Assembly: GCA_937927885.1 (NCBI GenBank) | Contig: CALEZJ010000022.1 | Span: forward strand, 1 to 8,604 | DNA: 8,604 bases | Direction of reading: 5' to 3' | DNA from: an uncultured Paracoccaceae bacterium | GTDB lineage: Bacteria > Pseudomonadota > Alphaproteobacteria > Rhodobacterales > Rhodobacteraceae | Shown here: positions 7,420-8,604 of the stretch, piece by piece | How the letters are laid out: every line of letters begins with the position of its first letter | Numbering within the stretch: the first letter of the stretch is position 1 | Made by a program: the position numbers and the translations under genes | Notes under the pieces: generated by a model | Database searches by the model: none | Seen by the model: the letters and a program-made list of their open reading frames with translations, nothing else | Told to the model about the DNA's origin: nothing

Positions 7420-8523
7420 TCACTGGACGTTGGCGCCGACGACGCTGTCCCAGCCCGCCACGACCGCTTCGCGGTTGGCGTTCACCTGGTCGATGGTGGG
7501 GAACACCGCGCGCTCGTACGCTTCGGCGGGGGGCAGGGCGTCCATCAGGGCCTGCGGGACGACACCGCGCGCGACCAGGTCGTTGAACCGGATCGGGTGG
7601 CAGTACCCGCCCAGCCAGCCGAGCTGACCGGCGTCGCTGTAGAGGTATTCCATCCACAGGCGCGCGGCGTTGGGCTGCGGCGCATAGGCGCTGATCGCCT
7701 GCACATAGACCCCGGCCAGCACGGCATCCGACGGCACGACGACCTCGACCGGCGGGTTGCCGGCCAGCGTGTCGCGGGTGGCCAGCGCGTTATAGTCCCA
7801 CTGGATCAGGATCGGCGTGGTGCCCTGCGCGACGGTCCCGGCGCGGCCGATGACCGGCACGAAGTTGCCCATCGCGTTGAGTTCGGCAAAGAACTCCAGA
7901 CCGGCCTGCGCGGCGGCAGCGCCCGGCTCGGCGCCGCGCGACATGCCGGCGGCCATCACCGCCAGAATCGCCTGGTTCGAGGCGCGCGGATCACCCGCCA
8001 GCGCCACCTGCCCGGCATATTCGGGATTCAGCAGATCGGCGAACGAGGTCGGCACGTTGTCGACCAGATCGGTGTTCACGATGAACGACATCACACCGTA
8101 ATAGTCGCCGTACCAATGCCCATCGGGGTCCTTGGCGGCGTCCGGGATGGTGTCCCAGGTCGACACTCGGTAGGGCGTGATCAGCCCTTCGGCCTGCGCG
8201 GCGGGACCAAAGGCCAGACCGATGTCCAGCACGTCTGGCGCCTGCGGGCCGCTGTTGCCACGGTTGGCGCGCACGGCTTCCAGTTCATCGGCCGAGCCCG
8301 CGTCGGGGTTCAGTTCGTTGATCTCGAGGAAGGGATACATCTCGCGGAACCCGGCGATCACGTCGCCGTATCCGCACCAGTCATGCGGCAGGGCGATGGT
8401 GGTCAGCCGGCCTTCGGCACGGGCGCCCGCGATCAGCTCGTCCATGCTCTGGGCAAAGGACATGGTCGCGCCCAGCATCGCAACGATGCTGGTCGACGCG
8501 GCCAGCGCATTCATCAACTTCAT
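7420..8523 (-). CDS. Periplasmic solute-binding protein of the ABC importer
   Basis: This 367-residue secreted receptor captures the transported solute in the periplasm and delivers it to the permeases. The N-terminus is a Sec signal peptide: MKLMN, a hydrophobic core through residue 18, then a likely cleavage after SFA (residue 24). The mature part looks like the iron(III)/polyamine/phosphonate binding-protein group (two-lobed, type II), with typical blocks DVLDIGLAFGP (97-107), VMSFIVNTDLV (144-154), FADLLNPEYAGQVAL (161-175) and the C-terminal PNAARLWMEYLYSDAGQ (284-300). Mature cysteines are Cys50 (HDWCGYG) and Cys308 (GGYCHP), possibly a disulfide. I do not see the tyrosine pair near the C-terminus that marks FbpA-type iron binding, so iron is not the default substrate. 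It is first in a four-gene operon and has a strong AGGAGG ribosome site, consistent with excess over the permeases. The substrate is unknown. Confidence 0.93.
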   Translation of the reverse strand: MKLMNALAASTSIVAMLGATMSFAQSMDELIAGARAEGRLTTIALPHDWCGYGDVIAGFREMYPFLEINELNPDAGSADELEAVRANRGNSGPQAPDVLDIGLAFGPAAQAEGLITPYRVSTWDTIPDAAKDPDGHWYGDYYGVMSFIVNTDLVDNVPTSFADLLNPEYAGQVALAGDPRASNQAILAVMAAGMSRGAEPGAAAAQAGLEFFAELNAMGNFVPVIGRAGTVAQGTTPILIQWDYNALATRDTLAGNPPVEVVVPSDAVLAGVYVQAISAYAPQPNAARLWMEYLYSDAGQLGWLGGYCHPIRFNDLVARGVVPQALMDALPPAEAYERAVFPTIDQVNANREAVVAGWDSVVGANVQ

Positions 8524-8604
8524 GTCAGCCTCCTGTTGGCAGTGCCGTCACCTTTCGGACCGGTTCCCCGAGCCCCGGCGACTGGCTGAGCGCTAGTCAA
8601 CATC
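8524..8604 (-). promoter_or_regulatory. Leader and possible promoter of the ABC importer operon
   Basis: These 81 bases lie upstream of the binding-protein gene up to the window edge. Reading on the minus strand, TTGACT at 8600-8595 is a good -35 match, but the position 17 bases further is CGGGGC, not a -10 element, so a sigma-70 promoter is not established. An imperfect 7-bp inverted repeat (8580-8586 with 8592-8598, one G-T mismatch, 5-base centre) overlaps this -35-like element and could be an operator. The true promoter may lie beyond the edge. Confidence 0.35.
8529..8534 (-). promoter_or_regulatory. Ribosome binding site of the binding-protein gene
   Basis: AGGAGG on the minus strand, 5 bases before ATG 8523. 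It is the strongest ribosome site in the window and fixes the start that yields a proper signal peptide. Confidence 0.85.

Overview
The window is high-GC DNA (by eye well above 60% G+C) with strong G/C third-position bias, tight gene packing and 1-4 base start/stop overlaps. The protein families and the intergenic sequence style point to an alphaproteobacterium, most likely Rhodobacterales (Paracoccus/Rhodobacter-like). This is an inference from composition and gene content; the window has no rRNA or other marker gene. It contains seven genes, no mobile element, no tRNA or rRNA and no CRISPR array.

Layout. (1) Positions 1-2556, minus strand: a two-gene operon. An alpha/beta hydrolase with a membrane-spanning insertion comes first. 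A cytochrome P450 follows, coupled through a GTGA overlap, and its last few codons run off the left edge. (2) Positions 2557-2698: a short divergent promoter region. (3) Positions 2699-4372, plus strand: a cytoplasmic type I sulfatase / phosphonate monoester hydrolase-like enzyme with an intact C-G-P-S-R formylglycine motif. (4) Positions 4373-4647: a 275-base convergent intergenic region holding a degenerate direct repeat and several inverted repeats. (5) Positions 4648-8523, minus strand: a complete four-gene ABC importer operon of the iron(III)/polyamine/2-aminoethylphosphonate type, in the order periplasmic binding protein, permease, permease, ATPase. A perfect 12-bp hairpin lies between the binding-protein gene and the first permease gene. 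Positions 8524-8604 are the leader of this operon.

How the genes may work together. The importer should bring a small solute, whose identity cannot be read from the sequence, into the cytoplasm. The neighbouring formylglycine hydrolase has no signal peptide and so would act on a cytoplasmic sulfate, phosphate or phosphonate ester. The simplest hypothesis is an uptake-and-cleavage module, but the two units are convergent rather than co-transcribed, so the link rests on proximity alone. The P450/hydrolase pair is probably a separate lipid- or xenobiotic-directed unit; no redox partner is visible. The least conventional items are the membrane-inserted hydrolase paired with a P450, the importer/hydrolase pairing, and the two sets of intergenic hairpins. 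Nothing in the window proves a wholly new system.
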